Both the position numbers and the translations under genes were made by a program. A stretch of 64,000 nucleotides of DNA, taken from assembly GCA_022702705.1 (NCBI GenBank), contig CM040421.1:61606621-61670620 (forward strand), read 5' to 3'. Positions 45,201 to 57,657 of this stretch are shown in pieces; the first letter of the stretch is position 1, and each line of letters begins with the position of its first letter. The notes below the pieces were generated by a model, which was not told where the DNA came from, searched no databases, and saw nothing but the letters and a program-made list of their open reading frames with translations. Source of the DNA: Papilionanthe hookeriana x Papilionanthe teres (Eukaryota > Streptophyta > Magnoliopsida > Asparagales > Orchidaceae).

Positions 45201-45774
45201 AGAACTCACTCATTTCTCAACAGATTTTCGTGTTCTTGTGCGCTTTGGATTTGTCTTGAAGAGACGAACACATCCATACGGTTTATGTAGCATGAAATGG
45301 ATTCAATAAAAATGGAGAATGTTCAGAAGCTCGGGAAGAAGAGTGAGACCATACCTTTGCTCAGAGAAGTGTGGCTTTGATCTGAGGGTTGTGTCACCTT
45401 CGATCGGGTCCAAGCAAGCTCCGGATGAAGTCTCCCGGCTCGGTGAATTGTCCAGCATGGTTTCGACCACAGCCGATTTCAACCTTTGGAGTCTGGAACA
45501 GATGGGTGACCTAGAGAGGGGGCTTTCACTAGGGAACTCCTTCTCTTGGTCTTGTGCAGGTGTGGGTGAGTTTAATTTGACTTTGGTGGAGGATATGGGA
45601 GTGTCCCCGTTCAGCTTCGAGAATCGAGCTCCAAAATCGAGCTCAATTAGTAGGGATTGTGGCAAGAGGACAGTGGGGATAAAATGCTCTAGGTGTGGGG
45701 AGAGTCTGGAGTGATTTTGGCAGAGTTTCCTTAAGGTTGATTCAGCACCTCTCCCATGGCCGAGATAGGTGGGG

Positions 45775-45783
45775 TTTAAATAG
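45775..45783 (-). promoter_or_regulatory. LTR TATA-box candidate (solo LTR)
   Basis: Minus-strand CTATTTAAA as in the other copies. Confidence 0.5.
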
Positions 45784-48163
45784 GAGAGGCTGGAGGGCCT
45801 CCCAGGGGGAGTTAGGGCTTGGGATCGACCTGCTCTTCGCAAGAGAAGAACAATGCACGATGGCCACCGAGGATGGGGCAGCTCAGCGAGTGGGAATTCC
45901 AAACTTTGGCTCCTCCTAAGGTCTCGGCCATGGTGTTTTCCGGCGACCCAGGCGGCTGGCCGGCAGGCATGGGTCACCCTCAGGTCCAGGTGGGTCAAGG
46001 CTGGAGGTTTGTGCAGGCAATTAAGCTTTGCCATGTGTAAAGGGCTTGGATTAAAATTGTTTAGGGGAGAGGCCATTTTGGCTTGATTTGGGTCAACCCA
46101 TCCTTTTAGGCTAGGTGCACCACCCAAGACTTGGTTTAGGCTGAAGAGAAAGTGATTTGGCTCAGCTTGATTAGTGGGGTCAAGTCACAATCCAAGTACA
46201 ATTAGGATTAAGCATGGTTTAGGGGAGACATGGAAATGGTTAATCACCTTAAGGGAATATTGAAAGGACCTCCTCCATTTTCCCAAGATAGCATGGTGAC
46301 ATGTAAAGGGGCTTTCATGGCTTCCATGTGGCTCATGCATGGCTTCATGGCTTACCTATGGCTTGCACATAGCTTGGCTTACTTGTATGAAAATGGATTT
46401 TGACATTTTTGATAAATGTATGAGAGGTTAACATGAAGCTTGATTTAGAATAAATTTATATTTGATTGGAACTTTAGGGATGGTTTTAATTGAAGTCATG
46501 ATGAAGAAGAGTGTCATATGGGCTTTGTATGAATTTTGGGCCTTTAAAATTTAGTGAAGATGAGCTTTTAAAATGGTTTAGGGAAGTGGGTTTTTGGATT
46601 TTAAAATGGACTTTAGGATGAAAGTTTGGTAAAGGCTTGGGCAAAATAATTGTTGGGTTTGGTTTAGGGATGTGTCATGATTGATTTGAAACAAGTTTGG
46701 AGTGATTTGGGTTTGAATTGGGTTGAATTTGGGTTGATTTGGTAAATGGGCCAATGTAGGTCAAATTGGGCTAACTGGGGCCAATGTTGGGCTAGGGTTG
46801 AAATTGATGTAAAATTAATGTTGGGAAATGTTTATGGGAGTGTCTCAAAGAGGTTTTGACTTTGGTTGGGTTTTTGATTTTGGGGTTTGGGCTTATTTGG
46901 GTTAGGTTTGGGTTTAGGTCAAAATTGGGCCTTTTAGCTTTGGGTTGAATTTGAGTGGGGCTTGGGTCTAAATTTTGGGTAAATCATGTTAGTATTTTGT
47001 TTGTGGGGATGTTAAGGAAGGTTTAGAAAATATTTGGGGTTAATTGGAGTTGAATTGGGTTAGTTTGGGCTAAGTTTGTGTCATGGGTCCAAATTGGGCT
47101 TTAAGGTCAAAAGTGAAATTGGATTCAAATGCCAATCAAATTAGACTTGGATTAAGTCTAGATTGGTGTTGGGGATGCTGAATGGAAGTTTATAATTGAA
47201 TTGGACCAGAATTTGGGTCAATTGGGTAGGTTTGGTTTGACATTGGGTTCATTTTGGGTTAAAATGGGTCAAATTGGGGATTTTGACAAAAGTGGGGTAA
47301 AATGACAAAATTGGCCCATGGTGTAGTTAAATAAAGTGAAATTGGGAATATTTGGGATTTTATGGAATTTTCTGAGAATTTTCTGAATTTTTGGATTTTT
47401 GGGTCAAGAGGGGCATTTTGGGTATTTGGAGGGTATTGGGGGGTATTTTTTAGAATTTTTGGTATTTTTGGCTATGGATGATCAATTTGAGTAATTTGGG
47501 AATGTTTGGGATTGGTTTTGAGAAATTTTTGGTATTTGGAGATTTTTTTAAAAAAATTTGGGTAATTTCAAGGGTTTTGGGTAGGCTAGGCGGGTGTAGG
47601 GTCCCGGGGGTCAAAAATTGAAAAATTTTAGAAAATTGAAGATTGGGTAAATGTAAGTGGAATGAAATCATTTTGGTTTAGCCATGAAGCCATGTTAAGC
47701 CTATATGAGCCATGAGAGGACTCATTTGAGGCATTCACTATGTTGTTCCTAACCCTCTTAGCCAAAGGCTTAGGGGTTAAGGTCCATCCATATGAATTAC
47801 CTACATGAGTCAAGGAAGTCAAGTTGGGTATAGGTGTGGTTTTAAGAGGTGTGTGAAAGTGTAGTGTATAAGTGCAGTGTGTGTAAGTCAACCCTCACTA
47901 GACCAGGCCTCCCAGGGCAGTCCTACGGCCAAAGAGTCCTATACGAACTCATCCTTTAAACTTCCACATTTGATTTCAACCCTCTAGGTGATTAGGGGTC
48001 TACAATCAAGTTTGTGGAGTTTGCAGGGAGTTAAGAAGTGGTTTGAATTTCTAGGTGGTGGGTTCAAATTCTAATCCTCTAAGATAGTCAAAGGAAAAGC
48101 CTAAGGCTAGATCCTAAGTACTAAAAAGAAGAAGAGAAGACCTCAAGAAAAATGAGGTCAACA

Positions 48164-48168
48164 GGTGT
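48164..48168. repeat. Target duplication GGTGT (right)
   Basis: Matches 41465-41469. Confidence 0.9.
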
Positions 48169-48960
48169 ATGTGGCCAACTATGACCTACAAGGTTCATAA
48201 ATCTCGCAACTCCCAGCTTTGACTGTATAGCCTACATATTTCATTGCAGCACACCACTATGGTGTACGTGAAAAACTAGGACCTACATAGCTCACAACAC
48301 ATGCAACTCCTAGCTCTGAGCCTTGCAGTCTATGGATATTACTGCAGCTCATCACTACAACATACATGAAAAATTATGACCTATATGACTCACGCCTCAT
48401 GTAGCTCCAGACTTTGGCCCTTATGGCTTATGAAAATCATCATAACACACCATTACTGCCTACGTGACCAAATACATCCTATATGGTCCCCAGCCCACGC
48501 AGCTCCCAACTTTGGTCTCTATGACCAACATATGTCATCGTATCTCACTACAAAAACCTACGTGGCTAACTATGGCCCACGTGGCTCACAACTCGTGCAA
48601 CTCCTTACTCTAACCCCCGTGGCTTACAAACATCATCACAACTCAGCATTATGGCCTACATGACCAAATACGGCTTATGTGGTCCCTAGCTCATGCGACT
48701 CCTAACTACAACCTTTGCGACCTACGAACATCATTATAATTTACCACTGCAACCTACATGAACAACTACAACCTACATGGCTCACGACTCCCGTACTTCT
48801 CTACTATAGCCCTTATGGCCAACCAACACTCCCGAGGCAATCATGTATGGCCTACATAACCAATATTACCATGACATTCAACTATGGCCTCTACAAAATG
48901 CTAAGGCTAGAACCAGTCTCAATAATAGTCATGGTGGTCTAGTGTCTTCATAGTCATTGA
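48169..48960. repeat. About 98-bp degenerate tandem repeat (T0)
   Basis: Units with 'caactttggc.c.tatgg.cta.......catc' starting near 48214, 48312, 48409, 48508, 48605 and 48704. The same unit continues left of the solo LTR (41320-41464). High divergence means an old array. Open frames at 48376-48663 and 48715-48942 follow the repeat and are not genes. Confidence 0.75.
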
Positions 48961-49257
48961 CTACAGTTTTAGCTTAAAAGCTATTATTGTTGAACTGCCA
49001 CTATATATCAACTTTGTAATTTCTTCTTTCATAATTTTGGAGAAGAGTTGACCGTATACTTACAATTACATAGTGAATTATTTCAACTGAGACAAACTTG
49101 TGATTATGTTTTCTTTTTGAAGTTTTACAATGTAAAAAGTTAAGTTGTGTCTGCATACTTATTTCTCTTTCATTCCCTTAATGTGTACAGAATTTTTGTG
49201 TAATGTTAAGATGCAAAATCTATTACTCTATTGTTTTTTTACTTTTTGGCATGTATC
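48961..49257 (+). other. Possible LTR 3' end of T0
   Basis: AT-rich sequence ending in atgtatca before a PBS-like motif. If real, the 98-bp array lies inside an LTR. Confidence 0.35.
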
Positions 49258-49259
49258 AG

Positions 49260-49280
49260 TTTAGCGTCATCTGTGGGAAG
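49260..49280 (+). other. Degenerate Tat-type PBS-like motif
   Basis: TTAGCGTCATCTGTGGGAAG resembles the TTGGCGCCGTCTGTGGGAA-type sequence found after the 5' LTR of many Tat elements (from memory), with C-to-T-like decay. Confidence 0.4.
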
Positions 49281-50254
49281 TGAATCCAGTTCAACACATC
49301 TTCAAGTCTTATATGTCATGACTCTGCTTAGTTTTCTGAAGATTAACATCTTCCAACTAGTGAAGGAACATCCTTTGCACCTCTTGAAGAAGTATACTTG
49401 GATATGGGGGCTTCAATCACTACAGTCTCAAATGATAGTTCACACCAACTCCTCAGACACGCTTTTAGTGGGTTAGTCTTTCAACATCCTATTTAAACAC
49501 AAATTCTATGAAAAATTTTTCTAGACCGGGGGGGGGTGGTGGAGTAACCTTGACTATAAGTAATGATTTCATTTAAATTTCAATGCTTCAAGAATCACTA
49601 CCAGAATTGGGGGGGGGACTTCATAAGTAATGATTTCTCAATGCTCCCCCCACCATAATAGAGTCTTCCTCAACTGGATCTGCGAATTGATCTATTTAAG
49701 GTACAATACATGGGATGCTTTATAAGCTCATATGGAAAACACCCTCACCGAGGGATAATAAATTCAAAAGTAGCAACTAGCAAATTTCCAAATATTATTC
49801 ATGAGTATGGTTGCGCGCAACCAAATCTTCAAGAAAAAATATAGCCCATTTCAATCTATACCCCAGTCTCAAGAAACACATAAAATTTTCTAATACCTCA
49901 TTTTAGGTGATACCAGATGACTTGATTCAACGTCCTCCATCACATGTTATTTTCATCAAGCAGAAGCATCAATTATGTCAAAAAATTTTGGTGGGAATTT
50001 ACAGGCTATAGTCGTCGAGTGAGCACACTTAGACCAAGAGTCTAAGGAAATTTTAACTTCCTAGTGATAGACAAATTCTTAACTCATACTCTGGATATCA
50101 AGCCAAAGAGACAAGACTCGATGAAAAGATACCATACCTTTAAAAGTCAAGCCTAAGAGGAAATGCTCGATGAGAAGTTACAATACCCCTAAAAGTCAAT
50201 TATAAGAAGCAATACTATATGGGAAGATACCATGCATATATAATATGTGCCCAG
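49281..50254 (+). other. Decayed DNA right of the PBS-like motif
   Basis: No recognisable protein. It holds two G-runs (49527-49540 and 49605-49617) each followed by 'taagtaatgatttc', a small local duplication. Confidence 0.35.
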
Positions 50255-50259
50255 GAGGC
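50255..50259. repeat. Target duplication GAGGC (left)
   Basis: Matches 57653-57657. Confidence 0.9.
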
Positions 50260-50263
50260 TGTT

Positions 50264-50284
50264 GACCTCATTTTTGATGAGGTC
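50264..50284 (+). other. Hairpin at LTR 5' terminus
   Basis: GACCTCAT-TTTTG-ATGAGGTC, perfect 8-bp stem starting 4 bases inside the LTR. It is also perfect at 11423-11443 and 23738-23758 (reverse) and slightly changed at 48139-48159. Confidence 0.8.
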
Positions 50285-52646
50285 TTCTCTTCTTCTCTTT
50301 AGTACTTAGGATCTAGCCTTAGGCTTTTCCTTTGACCGTCTTAGAGGACTAGAATTGGGACCCACCTTCTAGAAATTCAAACCACTTCTTAACTCCCCGC
50401 AAACTCTACAAACTTGACTCGTAGACCCCTAATCACCTAGAGGGTTGAAATCAAAATGTGGAAGTTTAAAGGATGAGTTCCTATAGGACTCTTTGGCCTT
50501 AGGACTGCCCTGGGTGGCCTGGTCTGGTGGAGGGGCTTACTTACACACACTACACTCATACACTACACCTACACACTACACTTCCACATACCTTCTAGAA
50601 CCACACTTATACCTAACTTGACCTCCTGACTCAGGTAGGTGATTCACATGGATGGTCCTTAACCCCTAAGCCCTTGGCTAAGAGGGTTAGGAATAACATA
50701 GTGAATGCCTCAAATGAGTCCCTTCATGGCTCATGTGGGCTTGATATGGCTTCATGGCTCAACCAAAATGATTTCTTTCCACTTAAATTCACCCAATCTT
50801 CAATTTCCCAAATTTTCAATTTTTGACCCCAGGACCCTACACCCGCTAAATCTACCCAAAACCCTCGAAATTACCCAAATTTCTCAAAAATTGCCAAATT
50901 ACCCAAAATTCTCCAAAATCATTCCCAAATATTTCCACATCACTTAAATTGATCATCCATACCCAAAAATACCAAAAATTCCAAGAAAACCTCCCAATAC
51001 CCTCCAAATACCCAAAATACCCCTCTTGGCCTAAAAATCCAAAAATTCAGAAAATTCCCAGAAAATTCCAGAAAATCCCAAATATTCCCAATTTCATTTT
51101 TTCCAACTACACCATAGGCCAATTTTGTCAATTTACCCTACTTTTGTCAAAACCCCCAATTTGACCCATTTTAACCCTAAGTGAACCCAATGTCAAACCA
51201 AACCTACCCAATTGACCCCAATTTTGGTCCAATTCAATTCTAAACTTCAATTAAACATCCCCAATACCAATCTAGACCAAATCCAAGCCCAATTTGATTG
51301 ACATTTGGATCCAATCTCACTTTTGGCCTTAAAGCCCAATTTGGACCCATGACCTAAACCTAACCCAAACTCACCCAACTCAATTCCAATTAACCCCAAA
51401 TCTTTTCTAAATCTTTCTTAACATTCCCACAAACAAAATACTAACATGATTTGCCCAAAATTTAGACCCAAACCCCACTCAAACTCAACCCAAGGTTAAA
51501 AGGCCCATTTTTGACCTAAACCCAAACCTAACCCAAATGAGCCCAAACCCCAAAATCAAAGCCCAACCAAAGCCAAAACCTCTTTGAAACACCCCCATAA
51601 ACATTTCTCAACATTAATTTTACATCAATTTCAACTCTAGCCCAAAATTAGCCCAACTTGGCCCACTTGGACCTACATAGGCCCACTTACCAAATAAACC
51701 CAAATTCAAACCAATTCAACTCCAAATCACATCAAATTAATTCCAAGCCCTTCATAGAACATCCCTAAACCAATTATGACATTTATTTGACAAAGTTCTT
51801 CACAAAATTTTTATCCAAATACCCATCCTAAAATCAAAAGCCCATTTCCCTTAAACTTTCCTAAAAGCCCACTTCACCACATCCAAAGGCCCAAAATCTA
51901 CCCTAAAGCCCACATGACATCTCCATTTGTCATCCACTTAATTAAATCCATTACCTAAGTCCTAAATTCACCATCAAATTATTCCAAATCAAGCTTCATC
52001 CAAATTTCCACCAAATTATCCAAAATTCTTAAAATTCTTTTTTATGAAATCGACCAAACTTTTGCCAAGCCAAAGGTGAGCCATGAAGCCATGCATGAGC
52101 CACATGTGAGCCATGAGAGCTTTGGACACTCCACCATGCCATATTGGGTAAGAAGAGGGGGGCTTTCCTTAATCCCTAAAGCTCATTAGCCTTAATCATG
52201 TTTCACCTAAACTTAAATTTAATCCAAATATATTTGGATGGAGACTTCTCCATGCCAAACCAACTGATCCCTTTGATCCCCCACAAGCATCCAAAGCCAC
52301 CTTGAAGGGTGCACCAAGCCCAAATGGGTGGATTAACCCATTTAGACTCAAAACTAGCCATGCCCCATTCTACTTTGAATCAAAGCCTTTACACATGGCA
52401 ATGGCCAATTGCTTGCACCAAGCCCCAGCCCTGACCCACCCGACCTCGAGGGTGACCCATGCTCGGCCGGCCGGCCACCGTGCCGCCGGAAAACACCATG
52501 GCCGAAAGCTCACATGTGAGCCAACTTTGAAATTCTCACCCGCCGAGCCGCCCCATCCCCGCGTGGCCATTGTAGTCGTTCTTCTCTTGCCAAGAGCAAG
52601 CTCGATCCCAAGCCCTAACTCTCCCCGGGAAGCCCTCCACCCTCTC

Positions 52647-52655
52647 CTATTTAAA
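52647..52655 (+). promoter_or_regulatory. LTR TATA-box candidate (plus-strand solo LTR)
   Basis: CTATTTAAA about 2.4 kb from the LTR start. Confidence 0.5.
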
Positions 52656-53244
52656 CTCCACCTCTCTCGGCCATGAGAGGAGCCGAGCACAAACCTTGCC
52701 GAAACTCGCCAAAATTGTTCCAAACCCTTCTCCACCCTTAGAGCACTTGATCCCCAGGTGAGATCCCCCCGCTATTTCTTCTCCGCGAGCTCGATTTCGA
52801 GTCGAAATTCCACCCAAAACCGGGATACTTCTCCACAAGTGGACCAATCCTCAAATTGATTGGTTCTACACCTTCACCGTACCAAGGGAAGGTGTCCACC
52901 AACAAAAGCCCCATCTCCAGTACCACCCAAGTTGCTCCAGCCTCCAAGCTTTGTGATCGGGCTTGGTTGAAATCACATCCGTACAATTCACTGCGACCGG
53001 GAGACTTCATCCGGAGCTTGCTGGGATCCAATCGAAGGTGCAACAACTCTCAGATTGAAGCCACACTTCTCTGAGCAAAGGTATAAGCTAATTCTTCATC
53101 CCGAGCTTCTGGAGATTCTCCATTTCAAATGCCTTAGTTTCAATGCATGTTAACCGTATAGATGTGTTTGTCTCTTCAAGACGAATCCATAGAGCATAAG
53201 AACATAAAAATCCATTAAGTATCGAGTGAGATCTTAGAGATTTA

Positions 53245-53460
53245 GTGTGGACGGCTCTAGGGTGAGGACGCTCGGGGACGATGAACGGATGCCGTCCATT
53301 CAATACACGCGCGGACGAACGGCTCAGATGGCGTCGGACCGGAGAGACGGTACGAGAACCGCGGGGCCCGGCCGCCGACTCGGGTGGCGGCGTCGAATGG
53401 GAGCGCGACGCGTGTGCGTTCGGAGCCGCCGAGGTTGACGCGGCGCCGCGTGGATAAATA
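53245..53460 (+). other. CpG-rich block, best preserved copy
   Basis: Dense CpG including ggcggcgtcgaatgg and gacgcggcgccgcg. More CpG remains here than in the other copies, which suggests a younger or less methylated copy. Confidence 0.6.
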
Positions 53461-55269
53461 GAAAATTAGGGTATTTTTCTATTTATTTAATTCCCTAAAC
53501 TTCAAAAATTCATATCTCCGTGTAGACAAATCGGAAAAATAAAATAAAAATACCCTCTCGCTCAGCTGAACGGAGGAGAATAATGTGGAAAAGAAATCAT
53601 TTAATTTCATCAAGTATTTTATTTTTTATAATTTATTTACTCTCTGCATTATTTTGATTCTCCATGCATGTATACAATTCACCATGGCATGAGACCATAG
53701 GGCTTTTGAAGCCTCTAAATTTGGGAACATTTCCTGAATTTTCCAAAGTCAGAGGCCATCCCTATGAAGAGTTATTGATTTTTCAAGTTCATGTTACTGT
53801 TTTGAATATTTTAATTCCAATAAATAGCATGTTGTGAAATAAATTCTAGGAAAATTTGCTGATGTTCCTTATGACCAGAGAACCCTAGGAAAAATAGGTT
53901 TTGACTTAGTTCATTTAAAACAACCCTAATTGGCTTAAACACCCAAAATAGTTCTCTAATTAATTAGAGTTAACCAGGCATCAAATTAACTTGAAATCAA
54001 TTCTCCACTGACCTTTAGGATCAGAGGAATCCACCATAAAAGTTTGAGGTCAATTGGACTTGGTTAGCCCCACTAATTGGGTTGATTAAGCCACTTAGCC
54101 ATTTTAAACTTTAAAAATTCATAACTTTTAAAGTACCTTTCAAAAATTCACTAAATTGGTTTTGGAGCCTCTCTGATATCAGTGGGAACCTAAGAAAATT
54201 AAAATTTCAATTTTCTAAAAAAGTTGATTTTTAATAATATTTTAATATTTTTAATAATTAAAAAATAATAAAAATCACAAAAATCATAAAATTCACCAAA
54301 ATGTCACTTTTTGAATTTTAATCACATAGGAACAAATCCCACATTTTTCTTAGGTCTATTTAGTGAGATATTAAATTTTAAAGCTTTAAGGTAATTTTAA
54401 AATTAAAAAAAATATATTTTCTAGCTTTTTCACTAAAATAATTATAATAAATCATAGAAAAATCAGAAAATTGCAAAATTTGCTTCTCTGATTTCCTTGA
54501 TATCAGAGAGATTTTTGAAAAATATAAAATTCATTTTTCAACATTTATTTTATTTTTAAATTAATTAACACTCCAAAAACTAAAATAATTATAATAAAAA
54601 TAATATAATTCAAAAAATCACCAAAATTGGTCCAAGTGGTCCTCTGGTCATTAGGAATGTCCCCTAATTTTCTTAAGGACAGAAACTTTCCCTTGGTCAT
54701 GTTATTAAATTTTCCTTGAAAATCTCTATTTTTCACCAAAAATAATTATATAAATAAATTAAATACAGAAAAATCACATTTTCTCCTCTCATGTCTTTAT
54801 TGACATATGAGTGAAGTCACATAAAAATTTCAAGTTCATTTGAGTTCAATTTAGTGAGTTATGAAATTATTAAGCTTAAAGGGTAAAGTGGTAATTAAAA
54901 TTTTTAATCCTTAATTAAAACTTTAGGTTTAATAAAAAATTAATAAGTAAAATATTTGATCCTAATCTGATTTGGATGATTGAAATTTAAATAATTAAAG
55001 GGTAGAAACCAATTAAACAATTTTAAAATGATTAAACTTTAATTAAATAATGGATTAAATTTGGAAGAATAATAAAATTGGAATTATTAAAATAGGGATA
55101 TTATTAGGAAGAGATTTATTCTTTAATTTAAAAATCCCTAAATTAATTATCTCATTAATATTTAATTCTTAATTAAAGTAATAACTCAAATTTAAAATAT
55201 ATTAAAAGACTTACTCATTAAACTAAAATTTAATTATTAAACTCTTTTAAAAATCTCAATTAAAATTAA

Positions 55270-55316
55270 AAATAAAACTAAATTAAATAATTAAATTAAA
55301 TTAAATTAAATTAAAT

Positions 55317-55349
<33 letters not shown>

Positions 55350-55515
55350 ATTAAATTAAATTAAATTAAATTAAATTAAATTTAAATTAAATTAAATTAA
55401 ATTAAATCAAATTGAATTAAAATTAAATCAAATCAAATTAAATTAATTTAACATCAAATCAAACTCAATTGAATTAAATTAAATTAAAACTCAATTAAAT
55501 TAAATTAAACTAAAT
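55270..55515. repeat. TTAAA-type tract
   Basis: Reverse complement of the TTTAA tract of the other LTR copies. Confidence 0.9.
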
Positions 55516-57652
55516 TAGATATAACATCACCAAAGACATAAAGAATTCAAAATAAATCTAAAATAACTTGAACACTATTCCAAATTTAAACTCATTAATG
55601 GAAATTAAACTAAATCACAAACCATTTGAACACCAATTTACCCTCAAAAGCTTTAGTTATCATAACTCCTAAATAGGACATTAAATGAAATGTTACTTCA
55701 CTTATAGGATATTCAAATGTCCAAGTTCACTGAGTAAGTTAACAAAACTTGAATCCCCGGACGATTAATTCATTTATATAATCGAATTCATTTGGACTTA
55801 AAACAATTCTAAGCAATATTGAAAAGATGTTTAAGATTTGTCTTAAGCACTTCCTCGATACGATAGGATGTTTATAAGAACAATTGAATTTAATTATTCT
55901 TTGATGAAGGAAATCGTCCTTAAAAAAAAAAAACACACAAAGAACCTAGACGTCATAGGAGATGACTAGCTATAGGATTAGGAATTTGGTAGAAAACCAT
56001 AACCTTTCCCTTAGCCTTACCTAGGAACTTGCTTAAATATTCTAATTGTGTTTTAAGTGTAGCTTGGGATGACGGGAAGACCCTCCGAGTACGCTTTTAT
56101 TTTATTGCAATTTACTTTCTTGCAATTTACTTTCCCGCAATTTACTTTCTTGCAAATGTACTTTATTTTTCTTGCATGATAAAACAACTCGTTGCATGAA
56201 AACCCACACCTTTAGGATAGTCCCTAAAACCGAAACCGTAACTAAGTTAAAAGTCATTGCAAGATAAAATTCACCGCCACAACATTTCAAAATATAAAAC
56301 AACTCAAAATTTAATCACAAACAGAACACAAAACTACAATTGCAACTAAATTAAAACGTCCCGTTGGATGATCGGGAATACCTCGGATGATGTAACCTAC
56401 GTGTTGCTAACGGGATTTCCCACGGTCTAAATGAAAGTGTGGAACTCATTCAGCTGAGTTTAGCAAATTCATCCGGACTAAGTGAATCCGATAAAAATAA
56501 TGATGCCGGAAGGATGGAACCGTGGGATCTTAACCGGTGTCGTTATAATCAACTTTAAGATTTGTTTTAATTAAAACACAAAAAACACTTGGAAAATTAA
56601 GACTTCTCTAAACCAAAACACTTTTCTCATCTCCCGATTTATGATTTCTAAAACTAAACCTCTCGCAACAATAAGGAGCTCGTAGCATGGTGGGCAAGAC
56701 GGCCATCGTCTTCAAAGAAACCCGAGTCTACTTCAAAGAAAACTTTCCTAGAATTAAATAACAAAGCCATAGGACTTCGAGGTAGTTTGCCTAGTGCAAC
56801 ATAAATCCTCAATTCTTCGTTAGGCGCTTGCATTGCAAATTAAGCCCTAACCGGTCTTAGGATTCCGAGGTAGTCGTCCGGCACGACAATAAACCCTCAC
56901 ATCTTCGAGGCTTATTTGTATGATTCTATCATATAAATATAAGTCCTAATTAATTAAAATTGGCAAAATCAAAACATTTAAATAAATAGTAGGACTTTCT
57001 TAAATCCAAGCCAAACAATAGGATAGTCGGGAAATTACCGAAGTTCACTTCGAATCTGTGATTTCTCCTACTTTTCTTCCTTTGGATTCACAAAACAAAA
57101 TATTCCAAACCTCATCCATTCCCTATTGAAATTCCAAAATTCAATCCCTTGAAGACTTAAACTTTGAAATTCTTGAGAGCAGAATTATTGATTATTATCG
57201 AGAGTTTTCTTAGGTGACTCCCGTCACTTAAGATGTAATTAACTATAGGGGCTTGCCCTTATAGGGAATTTTGAAGAACCCAGGTAATATAAACCCTGTT
57301 TAATGTTTTCATAATAAACGAGGGAATTTTGTCGGCTTATAAAATTGGTTCACAGTACCAAACGGATGTCACAAATCTTCTAGTTTATTTAATCGAGCCC
57401 CACCGGTCAGCGGTGTGTCTATCTTTAGGGATGTACACACGGCTTGTGGTGCGGTGCTCGTTTATATAAACTATTTGGGACGTGAGATCGGTTTAATCTC
57501 ATATCTTAAAACCTTCAAATTTAAAATTATTTTCAAAATCAAATACTACTTTTCAAATTATTTATTTTAATTAAATTAAAAATTCGCCGACAGCTTCTGT
57601 TAGGTGACCCCCCTTTTCAAAATAAAACACACAACCTAAAAATATGCCGACA

Positions 57653-57657
57653 GAGGC
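57653..57657. repeat. Target duplication GAGGC (right)
   Basis: Matches 50255-50259. Confidence 0.9.

Larger units (their letters stand above)
41470..48163 (-). mobile_element. Solo LTR of the Tat-1 family, 6.69 kb
   Basis: Plus strand reads TGTCGGCATA...GAGGTCAACA with a perfect 5-bp duplication GGTGT. The whole length aligns with Tat-1 LTR sequence and no internal retrotransposon sequence is present, so it is a single LTR left by LTR-LTR recombination. It lacks about 0.76 kb (equivalent to about 6745-7505) at 44213. By homology with Tat-1 it is transcribed on the minus strand. Confidence 0.88.
50260..57652 (+). mobile_element. Solo LTR of the Tat-1 family, 7.39 kb, plus strand
   Basis: Reads TGTTGACCTC...TATGCCGACA with duplication GAGGC. 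It is the most complete LTR copy here and contains in order: terminal hairpin (50264-50284), C-rich U3 (about 50770-51900), TATA-like box 52647, CpG-rich block 53245-53460, TTAAA tract 55270-55515, and a 3' part matching 42327-42741 (56340-56810). No internal region; no coding frame. Confidence 0.9.

Noticed and set aside
41470..48163. DNA transposon with TGT...ACA ends
   Set aside because: No long terminal inverted repeats or transposase; 5-bp duplication, TG...CA ends and identity with LTR sequence flanking a pol region favour a solo LTR.
48376..48942. Two open frames with Cys/His/Tyr-rich peptides
   Set aside because: They track the 98-bp degenerate repeat.
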